Of a DNA stretch of 64,000 bases, positions 24,656 to 39,714 are shown in pieces. The stretch is from Holothuria scabra. Its lineage: Eukaryota > Echinodermata > Holothuroidea > Aspidochirotida > Holothuriidae. The notes under the pieces are model-generated. The model had not been told where the DNA came from, searched no databases, and saw nothing but the letters and a program-made list of their open reading frames with translations. Location of the stretch: NCBI GenBank assembly GCA_037179385.1, contig CM074184.1, positions 18,060,001-18,124,000 of the forward strand, read 5' to 3'. The position numbers and the translations under genes were made by a program. Positions within the stretch are counted from its first letter, which is position 1, and every line of letters begins with the position of its first letter.

Positions 24656-25650
24656 CCTTGAATTAATTAGGGATGTTATCTTGCTCCTAAAGAACATGAA
24701 GTTCTTAAAAATCCCATTGCTGAGGATACACCAATGGTATTTCATATAAAAGTTTTGTTGCAAAAAGTTGGTGGTAAATTACAAATGAATACAAACAATT
24801 AGCCGACAATGTGAAGCCATGACAAAACACCTGCTTGTTCCAAGTTCATTTTTTTGTAGAAAATTTGCCACTTTCAATCGCTAATATCTTGAAAACCGAA
24901 CATGGGAAATGAATAGAACTTTCAGCAGAATGCTTAGCATATGTTCCTCTTTACCATATCAAAAATAAATTTGGCTTTGGACTATTCTTTTAATTAATTA
25001 CATTATCCCATAAGAGGAAGAGTGCTTTCACACCTTGGTAAAAGGTGCAGTAACTTTCAGAAAAACAAAGACAAAGATAGTAATTTGACTTACAGTCCAA
25101 CAATGACATTACAAATTATTGTGCTATGTACCATTTTAAATTGGATAAACTTCAATTGAATAAACTTCAACATTTTGTATCTCAGCTCAGGAATTCCTAT
25201 GAAGATGGGAGTTGGACTTTTAACACTTATTTTTCATGCTTTTAAATATATATTTTTGATTTTTTTTACTTGAGGTACACTTTAAGATAATGCTGCCTAT
25301 GAGGGCAGGAATCTGAAATTTACAGTAAGTCATAGTACTCTACAAATGAACAGTTTGTGTAGGACAGTGGCATATAAGCAATAAGGAAAGGCATGATACC
25401 CACATGTCTTTCCTCCCCCTACCTCAATCCCTCTCTTCCTTCCCATTATTTCCATCTGTTTTCCTCTCCAGCTCACTCCTCTGTGAAATTTGTAATTACT
25501 AGAAGAAATTTCAATGCATCATCCATTTGAAGGCTGATAGGAATTGCTGACTTCTGTAGAGAATGGACACAGGCAGTTAGAAAAATAGACTTACAGTATA
25601 TGCTAACAATGCCTCTACTGGGATTGTTTTTTACGGAAGCGTAGAAGGGC
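24656..25650 (+). repeat. Dispersed repeat with three modules reused elsewhere in the window
   Basis: Three successive modules have diverged relatives inside the ELAC2 introns. The block at about 24830-25000 recurs at 47640-47830 and inverted at 47205-47420. The block at about 25040-25290 recurs inverted at 57780-58000 and direct at 58085-58270. The block at about 25320-25640 recurs at about 55330-55900 and 56570-57130. This is the longest continuous copy here. No coding region is recognised. Confidence 0.55.
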
Positions 25651-25669
25651 CATTCAAAAGAAAAAAGAA

Positions 25670-26150
25670 CTGTCTCGGAAAAGTGACAATTTTCGTAAAA
25701 TTGACATTTTGACGAGTAAATGGACTCCTTAAAATGGCAAAATTCGGCAAATTGTCATTCTGACAAGATAAAACATCTCGTCAAAATGACAAAATTCGTA
25801 AAATTGAAGTTTTGCCGACCAAACGACATCTCGTCAAAATGACGAAATTCCGAAAATTGTTATTTTGCCGAGAAAGAACATGTTGCAAAAATGGCGAAAT
25901 TCCGACATTTGTCCTTTTGCCGAAATGGAATATCTCGTCAGAATGGCAAAATTCAGAAAATTGTCATTTTGCCGAGTAACAATATGTTGTCAAAATGGCA
26001 AAATTCGGAAAATTGCCATTTCGCTAAGTTAGAACATATCGTCAAAATGGCAAAATTTGGAAAATATGACATTTTGCCTAGATAAAACATCTTGTTAAAA
26101 CGGCAAAATTTCGAAAATTGCCATTTCGCATAGTTGGAACATTCAAGGCA
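25670..26150. repeat. 52-bp tandem repeat, each unit containing an inverted repeat
   Basis: Unit starts are spaced 52-53 bp apart at 25774, 25827, 25879, 25931, 25983, 26035 and 26088, with weaker units on either side. Each unit has CAAAATGGCAAAATT followed a few bases later by AATTGCCATTTTG, so every unit can fold into a hairpin. The open frame at 25891-26085 is a product of the repeat. Confidence 0.8.
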
Positions 26151-26255
26151 AAATTCTATGGAAACGTTAAGGTGCCATCAAATTACGAACTTTGATAAAA
26201 TGCAAACGTACAATATTTCAGCAGTTCAACATTTTTGCACAAAATTGATGAATAA

Positions 26256-26310
26256 AGCTAGCCATCCATTTGTCCGATATACGTTATGCGTTATCCGTCA
26301 TGCGTATGCG
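26256..26310 (+). repeat. Harbinger left terminal inverted repeat
   Basis: Matches the complement of 34128-34181. It begins AGCTAGCCATCC and continues through TTATGCGTTATCCGT. A related end motif restarts at about 26346 (CCATCCATTTGTCCG). Confidence 0.85.
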
Positions 26311-26568
26311 TTAAAAAAAGGTCTCAAAGACTTATAAAAGACACCCATCCATTTGTCCGTCGTGCGTTATGCGATTTTGTGTCCGTCATGCGTATCCGTT
26401 TTGGAAAGCCTCGGGGACCTTTTTTTTACGTAAACGCAGACCAATCGGACAGAAATATGACGTCAGATGAGGGGATTCCCCGGGCCTCATTTCCGGCCAT
26501 GCTGTGACTGACATACTCTTCTTAAGTTGCGCGTGTGTTTCTCCCGTTAATTTTTGCCAAAATACAAG

Positions 26569-29500
26569 ATGCCCAAGCGAAAGACAACCACAGAAATGCT
26601 GGAAAAGCTTGTGGAATTGGTCAGGCAAAATCCTGTCCTATATGACCCCACGATGCCGGGACATAAAGATGCTGTCAGGCTGAGTAACATCTGGAACAGC
26701 ATTGCAACGGCAATGGAAGACCCTGAAATGACTGGTACCTATGTAGGCCTATATGTTGCCTTCCTTGCCATGATAATCAGCCTAAGCTACGTTATTTAGA
26801 GGCACTGCTCGACTCGCACAGTATTATACTGAGGTATGCGTGTGTGAGAGAGGCAGCATATTTTTCTATTTTTTCTTTTCTGTTAAGGGTTTGATGGTCT
26901 CTATGGAGACACATTAAGCAACTTGGCGGAGCATAGGGTCCCCAGTGTGGGAATTGATAATAGTAATGTTAATTTCGGCCTGTAGCCACGGGGGGGGGGC
27001 ATTCCGGGGAAATGCCCCCCAAATATTTCTGCCCCCGGTGAAAATTGAAATTGCATTAGATTTAATGGAGGAGAAAATTTTATGCCCCCCATTCACAGCA
27101 ATTGCCCCCAACTACAACACTTGCCCTTCTGAAAATGAAAAGCTGGCTACGGGCCTGGTTAAATTTCAAATCTTGTTCCTCATGAATATTTATTTTATGA
27201 TTGTAGAAGACTGAATTGACATCGCTTGTATTTTGAAAATGTTCCATGAATCTCTCCCCTAAACTTCGAGAAGTTTCTTCTACATACTTGAATCCTCCTA
27301 TACATACAGGGGATTTTACGTTACGGATGATTAATGAAGCGACAAATTAAAACAAACACATACCAAAAGAAATTAAGTTCTCTATGGAATACCGATTTTT
27401 CAGATATCTATTACTCTTCCAGTGGCGTAATATAATATGATGTATCATTTAATCGCTTATATTTGATTCACTTATCTTAAAGGCCCACTCTGGAAATCTA
27501 AGTGGCGGAATCTTCGAGACACCTATGTACGGAAGAGGAAAGAACTATCTACCAGAAGTGGGGACGCAGCAAAGAGAATCGCAAAGTGACCCTTTATGGA
27601 AACCATGGGCTTTCTGATCCCATACATTGAAGAAAACAGGTGAGTTGAGCTTTTAACTCCAAGAATTTAAGACGTCGGCTTAACCTGATCAAATATTGTT
27701 AATATAATACAAAATTAAAAAAAAAAAAAAACGACAGACAACCTTTTGTGCAGAAAGCCTTCTTTAGCTTCATCCATTTATATAGAACACTTTTATGATT
27801 TTTATGATTTCAAAGGTGTTCTTTCCGGTCGGTTGTCATGATTGTTGAACAGCTCTTCTGGCACGAGCCCGGTAGTAGTGATTATGTAGAAGGCTTTATT
27901 AAGATTGTATTGAAAAAATAGTCCTTGAGCTTCCATTCACAACTTCTTTTTTACAGTACTGAGACAAATGTTCCAGACCCTGACGACTCCATTGATGGCA
28001 CAGAAGCTTCACAAGATTCTCAGGAGTTTGATATTGATGATGACTCGGACACTGGTAAATCTGACAGGTAGGCGTTTTACACTATGAACTAACCCCGGCG
28101 TATGTGTTCATTCTGCCAATCAAGTGGTGCAACATGAAGAAAGTATTCTTTGAATCGATTTCTGACACCTGCTGCTTGTAGTCGAGGTCGGTGACCTATT
28201 GGACGCAATGGTAGAATAGCCTCATGAAGGGCATCCTCATATTCTTGCAACAGACTTGTCACCTGCGCTGGTGTTGTTCGCAGTTGGAGCATGTTGTGAA
28301 GTACACAAGTGGCTTTCACAATGTCTTCAACCACTGCTGGCCGAACTCCCATCTTTGTATGGTAGATGCGCCAACGTGCAGCTAGAATCCCACATGCGTT
28401 CTCTACGATCCTGCGAGCCCTGGACAGTCTGTGGTTGAACACTTGTTGATCTTCTGGACACCCCCTACCAGGGTATGGCCTCATGAGGTGGTTCTGTAGT
28501 GGGAATGCCTCGTCCCCGACAATGACATATGGCATTGGTCCCATGTGCTCTGACCCAGGCAACGGTGTGTCGTTCGGTAATTTTAGAGCTCCATTTAAAA
28601 GTGCCTTTCCGAGATTGGAGTGGGAGAAGAACCCTCCATCACTGTTTCGCAATATGATCCAACATCTATGCATATGAACTGCAAATTTGCATCAACAAGG
28701 GCAAGCAAATTCACAGAAAATGTACCTTTATAATTGTAATACAAAGAGCCAGTATTTGCAGGGGGCTTGATGACGACATGTTTGCCGTCAATGGCTTCAA
28801 CACAGTTGGGAAAATTTCATTTTTCATTGAAATTTTCTGCGATCAGTCTCCAGTCTTCACTTGACTGTGGCATTTTCATTTACACGTTGGACAGTTTATT
28901 CCAAAGAACTTTGCACACTTCAGGGACAAACCTCCCTATGGTTTGTTCTGCAACGGCATATTGAAAGTCTAGAGAGGCACAGATCTCCCCAGTTGCCAGA
29001 AATCTGTAAAATAAATAGCATAATTATACTAGTAAAGCATTGGCGTGGCCAGTAGAGAGCAAGAGACACAGTTGCACCCCAGATTAATTTTGGGGGACAA
29101 AAAGTGGATAACATTATTGTAATTTCGGCTTTTATTAATGTTTTATCGAGCTATTGGGAAAAAAAATTTCGTTTTAGGCCCATGAGGCGGTGGGGGAGTC
29201 TGCCCCCGGTAAGGCTATTAGTAAAAATTACAAGACTGGCTGTAAAAATTTGTTTAAAGTGGTGCTGATTTCCTGAAAAGTTAAAGCATTGAAATTTGCC
29301 CGACAATTCTAAAATGTTTACTGGACCTGTCAGATTTGAAAGAAAAACACCGACCATTTTTCGGGCAGAGAAGGCTCTGCCCCCTCCCCCAGTTGAAATG
29401 TTCCCGTGCGCTTATGGGGACATGTACAGCATTGTCCTCCCATAATGAATGATGGCTTTGCGCTGACATTCAGTGCTAAGTAATTTATGGCTTTTGACAT

Positions 29501-30074
29501 TTTTCTTGCAGAGGCGACATTGAAGAGATAGAAGCAAGCCCTTCTGTTATCTCTACCCCAAAGTCTACCAAAGCCTTCACAACAAGGGGAAAAGGAAAGC
29601 TAGCAAAGAAGTACCAGCATGTGCGGTTGACGAAGCTATCTTGGATATGGCGACTGCACGTAAGAAAAGAAGAGCAGAGAGAGAGAGAGCGAGAAAGGGA
29701 GGCTGCCGTCGAACAAAGGGACGCAGAGGATGCATTGTATGAAAGCTGTAGCATTCGTGCCAAAAAAATCCCCAGCACTAAGAGGCCTCGTGCAGCTTCA
29801 GATATCCAGCATTTTGTACAATGCAGAAAACCCAGAAAACCCCCAACAATTCATCGGTACCAGCCAAGCGGCTTTTCACAAGCCTATCAGTCGCGTGCAT
29901 AATGTAAAGTTACTGCCTAATAACTCTAAGGGAAATATGTTCCCTCAGCCCAGTGCCTCTTCAAATGTTGTTTCTGGTGGAATGCTGGAATTTCTCCAAT
30001 CTCCACAAAACCCATCTGCCCATGAAACCGGTACATCTGACATAGTGTCTTCTGCCATACAGAGTTTAATGTAA
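26569..30074 (+). pseudogene. Harbinger partner gene: MADF-BESS DNA-binding protein, four exons
   Basis: In Harbinger elements a Myb/SANT- or MADF-type protein carries the transposase to the nucleus and to the TIRs. Exons inferred from splice sites and matching phases are 26569-26734, 27483-27639, 27957-28067 and 29512-30074, all with GT-AG introns. Exons 1-2 encode a MADF domain (LVELVRQNPVLYDP, then KWRNLRDTYVRKRKEL). Exon 3 is acidic (DDSIDGTEASQDSQEFDIDD). Exon 4 has a Lys/Arg/Glu-rich stretch and then a BESS-like LQISSILYNAENP block near 29780-29825, ending in TAA at 30072-30074. AATAAA follows at 30210-30215. Lesions are a TGA where Trp is expected in exon 2 (AK-stop-PFM, about 27579) and two compensating frameshifts in exon 4 (about 29608 and 29740). 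ATG at 26569 is preferred because MADF homology begins just after it. Confidence 0.82.
26976..27157. mobile_element. hAT-type MITE inside intron 1 of the MADF gene
   Basis: The right end reads, inward, CAGGCCCGTAGCCAGC; the left end is CGGCCTGTAGCCACGG. The flanks are GTTAATTT on the left and GTTAAATT on the right, a near-perfect 8-bp duplication. This end sequence and duplication length fit hAT. The interior has several CCCCC runs and no coding. Confidence 0.65.
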
Positions 30075-30298
30075 GCTATGCTTTATAAACTGATAAACTG
30101 TCACATCTCCATCCATGCCAAAAGTGTACTGCTCTATTTATTATCTTTATTTTGTTACTTGAGAAAATGTAATTGTTGTTTTGTTCTTGCGCTTATTATA
30201 CCGTGTTGAAATAAACAAGTTGTATTCCTCCTAAAAATAGAGGCATATCATTACTGTATTATTATGACTTGGACATTAAAAAAAAGGATAAAGTTGTT

Positions 30299-33038
<2,740 letters not shown>

Positions 33039-33629
33039 AGGCTAGTAGCCTATAGAGATCATCGCCAACCGCATCACCCAAAATTTAGGTTTTGATCTAT
33101 TGTTTGATTTAAGTCCCATTGCAACTTAGGGAAAGATACCGGGCATGTTATAAATGTAAATATCCATGCATGGTAACTGCGTATCATTGCTTAACATATC
33201 TCTGAACACTTGACTACAAACATGCATTTTTATAACTAACTACCTGAAATTTATTTTACTAATATTATTTTATCAACATAGCATGTTTCCGTATATAATA
33301 CTCAATACATGGTGTTCAAAATATATATTATCATCGTTATCATCATGTATTCGATTCGTTTTGTCCTTATTATATAAGGCTTATAATAGCTTATTTATGG
33401 ACATTTTTTTAATTTAAAAAGGAAGTATGTATGAGCAAGGCAGCAAATTGCGGAATGAATAGTTCAGTACTGATTATTTTCTCTGGCAAGAAACGATTAT
33501 CCCAATCCGAACATTTGATAGGCCTATCTTGATATTAAATAAAACAATTATGATGATAACCGGTTTTGATGCACATATTAGTATAAACCATTTTGTTAAT
33601 ATTTGGTATAACTAGAAAACAACACTGAC
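33039..33629. other. Intronic AT-rich remainder of the Harbinger transposase intron
   Basis: No coding region or structured repeat is seen. A short ATCATC-rich remnant near 33328-33346 resembles the source of the CAT array. Confidence 0.5.
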
Positions 33630-34127
33630 CTTAAAGTTATTGCCAAGCGCTGTCTTGCTCCAATAGTCTCTCTCGAAGGGCAATACTTCGTAATATCTTC
33701 CTCAGTATGGTAAAGAACCTGTTTGAACTGTTCCCTAGTCAAACGGAAGTACTTCTGAAAAGAAATGTCATCTAGTTCCAACTCTTTAACAAGATGTTTA
33801 TAGGCGCCGTGATCGTTTCGGCCCTGTAGTCTGGGACTAACCCAGTATTTGTGCTTTCTCTTTTTTTTTCTCTCTTCTCCCTGAGATACACGAGGGCTAA
33901 AAGTGTCAATACCTCTTTCTCTTCTTCCTCCTCCTCGAGCAAACGTTGCAAATTAGAACGAAAAGGGAGCATGGTGAAGGTTGTCTGTTGTGTTTGTTCT
34001 TTCGAGTTCAGGCCAGTAAAGGCAGAAAATAGCCGTACTAGAGATTATATACGCAATGCAGCACATGTTTTTGACGTGTGAATGGATGGGACTTTTACGC
34101 ATACGCACACACGTTACGTATACCAGT

Positions 34128-34181
34128 TTTATACGCATACGGATAACGCATAACGCATATCGGACAAATGGATGGCTAGCT
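34128..34181 (-). repeat. Harbinger right terminal inverted repeat
   Basis: Complement of the left end, ending GGATGGCTAGCT. A partial inner repeat (ATGGATGGGAC) lies at about 34081-34092, mirroring the inner repeat on the left. Confidence 0.85.
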
Positions 34182-34189
34182 TTTTTTAC

Positions 34190-35480
34190 TCCCTTATTGC
34201 AAGTGATAAATTTAGCATATTGTCAATTTGCAGAAAAAATGACGGATTACGGATCTGCTTTAGATTCCTATTTCCACATTTTTAAGAGGTAGAATAAAAT
34301 GCACCGTCATTTAAACTTAATACACATGTTTTCATAACGAAACATTTCTGTATATATGTGTGTTTGAGGCAATCTGATCTTTGAGGCAGGAGGCGGGGGT
34401 ACAACTTCCCAGACTTCAAAGAGCCCCTCAAATTCGAATTTGGGGTTGGGGCAATCTCTTTCTTTCATTTAAATGTCTCAACGATTTTATTACCTTTGAC
34501 TCTTTTCCGGGGGCATTTTGTATCTTCCCCTCTTGCTATGTTACTAGGTTGATATGTGTACAAGGTGTAGCAACATATGAAACTCTGCAATTAGATCACA
34601 TTCTTTCTATTCTCTGCTACCCTTTCAAAAGGATTCCAATTTTTTTTTTTTTCGTTGTTATTGGGACGTTAATATCAGCAAAGTCTAAACGCCCTTAAAA
34701 TTGAACACAACACCTACAAATCTGAAGTTTGTCATAGTTTTTACTTGAATGCTATACAAATCCGGGCTTGGTTTAAGACAAAAACAACAACTGGGATTTA
34801 ATTATTCTTTTAGAAGCAGGGTATCCGAACCAGTGTTTTAGTCGAGACCAGCATATCCAAGACTGAGACCAGGAGGTGTCGAGACCGAGACCAGGGCAGA
34901 ATTCGAGACCGAAACCGACAAAGTCCAGGACCGAGACTGAGACCGAATGTACATAATGCATAGAAAAATAAACTGTCCAAAATTTTGAATGCTTTTAAGC
35001 GTAATTTTATTACCTAATGATTCCTTTGTTTACAAATTTCTTCTTCTTGTTCGTAGAGCGCATTCACTCCTGATTCTACCATAACTCACCAAATTGGGAA
35101 AAGAACACAAGACGAACGTCTAGACGAGTTGCGGTGCCGACAAACCAAGTCGTCTTGTATTTTAAAGGTGATTTTATATTTTAGGGGGACAAAAATACCA
35201 TTCCAAAATACTTGTATTATGTTTTGCTCAATAGCAGCTAAGTTTAGTTCCACACTTGTAATCCAGGAACATTGTTCATTCACTTTACAAATGTGGTTGA
35301 GGTGGAACGTGGAACACACCAAAGAAATACTCGATTGCCGGTATAATGAGGTTTGCTCATTTTGAACTCATAGTTGACAGAAAATCAGGAAAAGATGATA
35401 CAGTAGTTGATTTAGAACTGTAGAAAGAGCAAAACGTCACATTAGATAACATTTCAAAAGTCCTTTACAAGCTGTTGCTT
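34190..35480. other. Non-coding stretch with a degenerate GAGACC hexamer repeat
   Basis: Between about 34842 and 34945 the words GAGACC, GAGACTGAGACC and CGAGACC recur in a degenerate hexamer array. The complementary open frame is a product of this repeat. Nothing else is recognised. Confidence 0.5.
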
Positions 35481-35819
35481 GTGCATTCAATATAAGGTAT
35501 CCCTAATGTCCCGGCTCCTTAGTAACTCCTTGTACAGCATGAGGGTTTCTGATAAAAGATGGTAAAGCGCCAAAGGCTCAAGACAGACCATTCGACCAAA
35601 CAGGCGTTAGTCAAAATTGTATTTAAGTAGTGCAGTCAATAAGGAAAAACATGCCATTTGTTTAGCTGTTTAGTGAATACAGGTGGAGTACACTGTTATG
35701 ACGTAATGTTGGAAACGATAATGAGTCTATATATACATGAGAGTAACGTTGTATTCACTTGGTTGAAGATGGATTTATGTTAATGGACAAAAGGAAAAAA
35801 TTCCAATGTTGAAGATTAA

Positions 35820-38746
35820 TGGTTTTTAAAAAGTTCTGTACGCTCCGCACCAAGTTTACTCAAGGCTTACACAAAACAATAAGACAACTACTCTTACATC
35901 ACTAAAATTTATTTCTGCCGCCCCTCCCCCTTGCTCGTACATTAACGTACGTAACATCTCAAGCCCAGTCACAGAGAATACGTTAGGATTTGCCCACAAA
36001 AAAATCAAACACAAAAATCGTGTCATAAATATTTCTTTTGCTTGTTTTACGGAAAATATTGAAGATCTCAGTTTCACTGAAAAGCTCCGGCTAAAATTTC
36101 GATTTCTATAAAGATAAATATAAAAATTCTGGTTGTTTAAGAAAAATTTAGTTTTTCTAATAAAAAATTGTTGTAAGTAACATCATATAATAACAAGTTA
36201 ACGAGAATCAAAAGAAATGTCGATATCTCAGATTTACCATAATCTTTACAAATGATGAAATAAAATAAAAAAATATATAAAACAGCAAAGTAAAAATTCC
36301 TTTGTCAGCGTTACTTACACCTACATTCTCTCAACATAAATGTTAATATGATGATATTTCACTCTAGCCTTAGGTTTATTGTCACTGTTTCTACAATTTA
36401 TATCAATCCCGTACCCATATGTCGCTACTAACCCTTCGCCAGTAACTTCTTAGTTCAGTAATGTATAGACACTTGAACGACGTTGACCTCCACAAATCAG
36501 AGAACCGAATCAATCACTTACAAATCATAAAAGATAAATTGCAACATCTATACATCCCTTCATGAAACCCGAATACCAAAATATCGATGTCCCTAGTTTA
36601 TAACTATTAGCAGCGATTCGTCTGTCATCACATCATTAAAAAGTCTCGCTTCTTCCTACACTCTATTTCAAGAACTTCTTGTCGCCTTTCTGACGGTGAC
36701 TTCTTACTACGGAAGAAAACTGTTGCCATTGCACTATATAAAAATTGTTTAAATAATTTCCATGCATTTCTTTTTCTAATAAAAAAAGTTATAAAGCAAG
36801 TTTATGTATGGCCACGACTCGCAACTGATCAAACGATAACCTAAAATATGTAAAAGCAATAAGAAAGCCAGGTCTATGAATAAGACTGCACTGTCCAGTA
36901 AAAAACTCCGTAAACTACCCATATGCAATAGCTCAACAAATCACTTTCAAAGAAAAATCGGACTTTATGAAAAATAAACGTTTCGCTGATAACACCACAG
37001 CCAGTGAATTAACAAATAAGAGCATAACTAGCTTATATATAAGTGTCTTGCTACTTTACCATTTACGAAATGAACCGCCTGGCTAAAAATTTACAATTGC
37101 AAAATTTCTTGTGCGTGTTCAAAACTTCGTTGTGTAAGCCAACAATCTAAACCCTCTACAAACGGTCCAAATTTAATGTTTACGTTCGTTTAACATAAAT
37201 ATAAAAAGAGGATAAGGCAATCATTTTTAATTGTTTTACAGTGACGTAAATCCCGGAGAAGGCAAGGGATGTCTTTGCTTCCTCAAGTAAAAAAAGGAGA
37301 GCCAAACTGTCATATGGACCCCCAAAATTTTAAATAACCATTTCAATATCAAGACATTTTTGACAAGAGATGAACTATCCATGGCCTTTAAAAATACCAA
37401 ATCAGTTGGTTTTCATGGGCTTCGCCCTCAACAGAAGACCTAAAGCAGTCCCTGAATGATTGTACAAGACCTTCATTCATGCAGACCTCTTCCCAATATC
37501 TCAAACAGATCACCGCCCAGCGTAATAAAAAATGGTTGCTCTCATCACATACAAATATAAAACGAGATATGAATGAACATGTTAAAACCCTACCGTGACT
37601 ACTCTTTACATTAAACTATGTGTTCATGTTAACACTTCTTCATCTTATGATGTGCTCTTCTCCCTAAATGTATAAATATCCCCAAGAACATTCCCTCTGA
37701 ATTTGGTTTTTTAAGCATTCTTCTTTAGTGGAACTTCTGAGCAATGGCAGCTCGTTGTGAAAATATGTGGAGGGGTACATAATGAACTTACAATGACTTG
37801 TCCTAAATAAAGATGATTATCTTTTACCCTGAAACCAATAATGCCAAACACCGAAAAAAACAATTACCGCCCACAACAACGAAAAAATAAAATGTACATG
37901 TAGATCTTTCGGAACGTATAAATAATACATCACCATCGTCATGTTCCCTACTTTCCCCATCATCACACCTCTGACTCTTTTCATATCCACTGGAGCCTTT
38001 TTTTGTTTGTTCCCAACTCTGATATCATCATTTTTCTCCCCTTCATAACTTTTATCTTGAAATTCACCCCCATACTTTCTTTTTCGTTGTTGCCAACCTT
38101 TCCTTTCTACAAAAAAATCTTTGAACGGCCCTTCTTGGGCATTGTTATATTTTCCACATATTTTAAACTTTAAAATAAAAAATTTACCATGACCAGACAC
38201 CTTGATATAACACAAATATTAATACTCGCCAACTCATACAAATAATATTTACCTACCAATAACAATGTTTCCCTCCAACAGAAACTTACTTTATGAAAAA
38301 ACAGTGAACAAAACTCCTCTAAACTATCAAATTTTTTACTCCACAGCAACCCCGACCATGTCACTTGGAAAGAATAAATCTCTACAAAGAAATCCTCATA
38401 TAAATACTCAAAATTCACTAAACACCTCGATGAATTAAAAAAAAAACAACCAAAATGATGGTGCTGTGTTAAATTAAACAACATATTATTCCCCAGAGTA
38501 CACACGGACCTGGTTTTTCCGCAAGATTGTTACTAAAAATAGAACACGTTTGCAAATTTTACATGAAGAAAACCCCAATTTTACACTCTCACGAAAGTCA
38601 TATTTCCACCAAACTTAAAAAACACGAAAGAGAAGTACCATCCCTACAAATTGCTCTGAACCGTATTTCGATACCACAAAGCATCTAGAAGGAGATAGAA
38701 AAAAAGTGCCGGAAATTCAGACATTGACTTCGCGATAGCAACTGCA
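35820..38746. other. Gene-free tract with strong strand asymmetry (C over G)
   Basis: From about 36.1 to 38.7 kb the plus strand is poor in G relative to C. For example, 38221-38280 has about 18 C and 2 G, and neighbouring lines are similar. None of the repeat families seen elsewhere in the window appears here. Open frames on the minus strand (for example 37817-38215 and 38170-38505) have no recognisable motif and biased low-complexity composition. The skew could reflect a long non-coding transcript or foreign DNA; I cannot tell which. Confidence 0.45.
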
Positions 38747-38784
38747 TTAGTTGCGGCTGCCTGCAAGGCAGGCACCGCAACTAA
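38747..38784. other. Strong hairpin: 17-bp stem, one bulge, 3-base loop
   Basis: TTAGTTGCGG at 38747 pairs with CCGCAACTAA ending at 38784, and TGCCTGC pairs with GCAGGCA inside it. One C is bulged and the loop is AAG. The loop is too tight for a normal pre-miRNA. It sits at the right edge of the strand-asymmetric tract. Confidence 0.6.
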
Positions 38785-39714
38785 AAATCGAGCTGTTTAT
38801 TGAAGAACCCGTCCTTCACAATGAACAAAATCCAACAAGTTCATTGCGCGACAGCTGAAATTCGGTTGGGGTTACGCATTTTATTGTATGTCTATGTACT
38901 AAGGCTCTCAGACGAAAAGGGAAGTTTGCCCGAAAAACTTCATTTTCATCTTTTTTAAACAAAGATTTAAAAATTATTAGCTTACGTTATAGAAAAAGTT
39001 TCGAATATAATGAACGAAAATTGGCTCTTTTTGTAAGCTCATTTGGAAAAATTGGGGGTTTTGAGCTAGTGATCTGCCTTTTAAGAGTAAAATGTAGAGT
39101 AGGGTGGTTGACAGAAGTTGCTTGCTTTTTCATTGTAGGATGTGTATATCGATATTCGAAAACATTCCCCCTAATTTTTAGCCCTTTTAACGAATATTTG
39201 AAAATCTGAAGCTTATTTTGAAGAAAAATTGTAATTGTGTGACAAATGTTTTGCTTTTTATTGAAGAATGTGTACTTCTTAGGTGAAAACTCATGTGTTT
39301 TCCGGGGGGATTTGTAGTTTTTTTTTTTTTCAGATTACTGAATATCATTGTGCTCATTAAACCCCACGGACGATATTGAAAAATTCCCCTAAGAGTTTGG
39401 CCACCTCTTAACATATATTTGAAGTCTTACATTGACCACGGGAGTTCTTATTTCAACTAACTCCCTGTATTGACATAGGTGTACAGCTTTTCATTCTTTT
39501 ATGGAGGGGGGGAGGAGATATTTTTCCCCGAAAAAAATGTAATCCTGTTCGAAAGACTATCCAAGCGGAGCGCCACCATCAGTTGGCACGGAGCGTACAG
39601 AAAATTTTGAAAAATTGAGCACCCCCAGACAAATCCCTTTTTCCATATTTATAACTAGAAATGAAGCAGTCGTCTTTTTGAACTTTCCTTTGGAATAAAA
39701 GTTTCACTTTAATG
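38785..39714. other. Non-coding stretch with a dispersed repeat fragment
   Basis: AT-rich with no gene recognised. A fragment at about 39545-39615 (GGAGCGCCACCATCAGTTGG, then GAGCGTACAGAAAATTTT) is the inverted relative of the fragments near 2150-2215 and 48030-48090. Confidence 0.5.

Noticed and set aside
25891..26085. Open frame in the 52-bp array
   Set aside because: The frame is a consequence of the tandem hairpin repeat, not a conserved protein.
25670..26150. Regular repeat spacing resembling a CRISPR array
   Set aside because: The units are contiguous tandem repeats with diverged sequence throughout, no unique spacers, and the context is an animal genome.
26386..26628. Minus-strand open frame over the MADF start
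   Set aside because: Antisense of the Harbinger promoter and first exon; no motif.
34773..34961. Open frame rich in Ser/Leu/Gly on the minus strand
   Set aside because: Translation of a degenerate GAGACC hexamer repeat.
37817..38505. Two minus-strand open frames in the skewed tract as candidate genes or a viral insertion
   Set aside because: No motif, low-complexity composition, overlapping frames and no neighbouring viral-type gene. The skew itself is kept as a finding.
38747..38784. miRNA precursor
   Set aside because: The stem is only 17 bp with a 3-base loop, too short and tight for Drosha/Dicer processing.
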